From the NCBI GenBank assembly GCA_014378915.1, contig JACMMS010000105.1, forward strand, positions 1-36,793: 36,793 nt of DNA. The letters are read 5' to 3'. The position numbers and the translations under genes were made by a program. Below, piece after piece: positions 35,273 to 36,793 of the stretch (the first letter of the stretch is position 1; each line of letters begins with the position of its first letter). The notes below the pieces were generated by a model that was not told the origin of the DNA, searched no databases, and saw nothing but the letters and a program-made list of their open reading frames with translations. This DNA is from Methylophilaceae bacterium (lineage in GTDB: Bacteria; Pseudomonadota; Gammaproteobacteria; Burkholderiales; Methylophilaceae).

Positions 35273-35417
35273 AGGGAATCTCTATAAATTTATAGTTTCT
35301 AAGTCAAATAAGGCGCAATTAAAAAATAATGACGCCGCATAAATTTGATATGGAAGGAATTATTTTTTTATGAGTAACGCAGTGTGACTACGAAAGTTGA
35401 ATTTATAGAGGTACCCT
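35273..35417. mobile_element. Candidate 145-bp MITE between kdpD and kdpE
   Basis: The segment begins AGGGAATCTCTATAAATT (35273-35290) and ends AATTTATAGAGGTACCCT (35400-35417); these are inverted repeats matching at 16 of 18 positions. The left end also contains the 14-bp palindrome CTATAAATTTATAG. No ORF of note lies inside. kdpD and kdpE normally touch or overlap, so a 153-bp gap filled by one terminally repeated segment suggests insertion of a small non-autonomous element. No clear target duplication is visible. A long-range hairpin controlling kdpE is the alternative. Confidence 0.5.
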
Positions 35418-35422
35418 AAAAG

Positions 35423-36121
35423 ATGACAGAACACACTAATACAATTATTGTGATTGAAGATGAGCGGCAGATACGCCGCTTTATCATCGCGTCATTAGAA
35501 AATGCTGGCTTGCAGGTATATAGTGCAGAAACTGGCCAGCAAGGCTTAATTGAAGTTGGCACACGCAAACCAGATACTGTGGTGCTTGATCTTGGCTTGC
35601 CAGACATGGAAGGTGTTGAGGTCATCATGCAAATCCGCAGCTGGAGCACAGTACCCATTATTGTATTATCTGCAAGGACAGATGAAGCCGAAAAAGTTAA
35701 AGTACTAGATGCTGGTGCAGACGATTACTTAATCAAACCATTTGGTAGCGCGGAACTGCTAGCAAGAATTCGTGCACAACTGCGCCGCCGTAGCTTGGCT
35801 ACTGAAGGTAATAGCAATAATGGCTTATTTATGTTTGGCGAGATTACAGTCGATTTGACCAGACGACTCGTAAGCAAAGGCGCAGAGCCAGTGCATCTCA
35901 CCCCCATTGAATTCAGGTTGCTAACCGTGCTGATTAGAAATACAGGTCGCGTCGTAACACAACGCCAACTACTCAAAGATGTATGGGGGCCTAGCTTTGT
36001 AGAAAGCAGTCATTATTTAAGAATTTACATGGGACATTTACGGCAAAAACTTGAAGCGGATGCGACACAACCTAAATATTTGATGACTGAAACTGGTGTA
36101 GGCTATAGGTTGGTTAATTAA
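35423..36121 (+). CDS. kdpE: KdpE response regulator
   Basis: An OmpR/PhoB-type response regulator that binds the kdp promoter. Receiver domain: acidic pair EDE near the start (residues 11-13), phosphoacceptor Asp56 in VVLDLGLPDMEG, conserved Ser in IIVLSARTDEAEK and Lys in DYLIKPFG. C-terminal winged helix: HLTPIEFRLLTVLIRNTGRV and SHYLRIYMGHLRQKLE. Length 232 (E. coli 225). Separated from kdpD by a putative 145-bp element that ends five bases before the ATG and leaves only a weak ribosome binding site (GAGGTACCC). Confidence 0.95.
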   Translation: MTEHTNTIIVIEDERQIRRFIIASLENAGLQVYSAETGQQGLIEVGTRKPDTVVLDLGLPDMEGVEVIMQIRSWSTVPIIVLSARTDEAEKVKVLDAGADDYLIKPFGSAELLARIRAQLRRRSLATEGNSNNGLFMFGEITVDLTRRLVSKGAEPVHLTPIEFRLLTVLIRNTGRVVTQRQLLKDVWGPSFVESSHYLRIYMGHLRQKLEADATQPKYLMTETGVGYRLVN

Positions 36122-36245
36122 TGACTTCCCGCTAGATTTTTCAATTTAGTATGTATTAGCTAAACTGTTTATTATTAACTTATATAGCCAACTTTTATTT
36201 TAATCGTTCACCGCTACTCTTGCAGACCACATTAGGGGGAATTCT

Positions 36246-36296
36246 ATGTTAACCACTTTTGTAGTCACATGGCTTTCTGTTGTTATTGAATTCTAA
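36246..36296 (+). CDS. Possible 16-residue hydrophobic peptide
   Basis: AGGGGGA ends about six bases before ATG 36246, one of the best ribosome binding sites in the window, yet the frame encodes only MLTTFVVTWLSVVIEF. The peptide would span part of a membrane, in the size range of KdpF-like small proteins. It may also be the remnant of a longer gene or pure chance. Confidence 0.25.
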   Translation: MLTTFVVTWLSVVIEF

Positions 36297-36341
36297 TGGT
36301 GAAATCGCCTTGTCTTTTTCTACAGGCTGTATCTGATTTAA

Positions 36342-36469
36342 TTGGGGGCTTTCCCCGATTATCTTGTAAATAACTGACCACTTTAGTTATTTTCATATAA
36401 AGCATAAGTTGCGTCTCCCAAAATAGCATTAATATAGGCTTTATGAATAGTTGTAATATTACTCTCCTT
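36342..36469 (-). pseudogene. Short remnant of a gene 5' end
   Basis: On the minus strand AAGGAG (36464-36469) is followed six bases later by ATT and then the frame TTIHKAYINAILGDATYAL, YENN, stop, SGQLFTR, stop. The string resembles the N-termini of large RTX-type or lipase-like proteins (AYINALLADATYV pattern, from memory). A lost ATG (ATG to ATT) and in-frame stops indicate a dead fragment. It may have been cut off by events linked to the nearby insertion sequence. The identity is weakly supported. Confidence 0.3.
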
Positions 36470-36518
36470 AAGGTTTTTAAATAACAGTTACATTTAAGTG
36501 TTTTATAAGTTGCACAAC

Positions 36519-36793
<275 letters not shown>

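Larger units (their letters stand above)
36122..36518. other. Gap between kdpE and insertion sequence
   Basis: Beyond the two weak items listed separately (the 16-codon frame and the minus-strand remnant), this stretch shows a GGGGGCTTTCCCC hairpin near 36344 without a T run. No other gene is visible. Confidence 0.5.

Overview
The window comes from an AT-rich Gram-negative proteobacterium. An outer-membrane porin of the gcw_chp/TorF type, a Rep helicase and a complete kdpFABC/kdpDE locus fit a betaproteobacterium; Methylophilaceae (Methylotenera-like) is my best guess from memory of protein style, not a demonstrated placement. The layout is a polyamine and D-alanine catabolic region (about 0.4-23.6 kb), then a porin gene, rep, the kdp potassium locus and the left end of an IS3-family insertion sequence at the right edge.

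At 0.37-5.1 kb lies a graveyard: a MocR-type regulator (2 frameshifts, 1 nonsense), an Lrp/AsnC regulator (frameshift in an A8 tract), divergent D-amino-acid dehydrogenase dadA (nonsense plus frameshift) and alanine racemase dadX (two in-frame TAA). The dadX terminator hairpin is still intact. At 5.2-19.3 kb lies a polyamine-utilisation block that is almost entirely open: puuD, puuA, spuC, potF-potG-potH-potI, puuC, puuB (one in-frame TGA), gabD and gabT. At 19.4-23.6 kb lies a second graveyard: a 37-codon stub of a PuuA-like glutamine synthetase joined to the 3' part of a class III aminotransferase, an APC amino-acid permease (at least 2 frameshifts, 3 stops) and, on the minus strand, 4-aminobutyraldehyde dehydrogenase patD (3 stops, 1 frameshift). 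Short tandem repeats, REP-like inverted repeats and a 22-bp hairpin sit in the gaps.

The pattern of dead and living genes is informative. The gamma-glutamyl route has lost its oxidase (puuB) and the direct transaminase route has lost its dedicated aldehyde dehydrogenase (patD), while spuC, puuC, gabT and gabD are open. A hybrid route SpuC -> PuuC -> GabT -> GabD from putrescine to succinate is the simplest surviving pathway, with uptake by the PotFGHI ABC transporter, whose binding protein is here a predicted lipoprotein.

The right third holds the gcw_chp porin (minus), rep (minus), and divergent kdpF-kdpA-kdpB-kdpC, a conserved-looking 85-residue unknown ORF, a Cys-rich ORF lacking a normal start, kdpD and kdpE. 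The kdpD-kdpE gap is a 145-bp segment bounded by 18-bp inverted repeats, a candidate MITE. After kdpE come a 16-codon ORF with a good ribosome binding site, a small minus-strand gene remnant and the IS3-family orfA cut by the window end. The disabling changes are concentrated in two blocks and include substitutions, while more than 20 kb of neighbouring genes read cleanly, so I favour real gene decay over sequencing error, but read-level data are needed to settle it.
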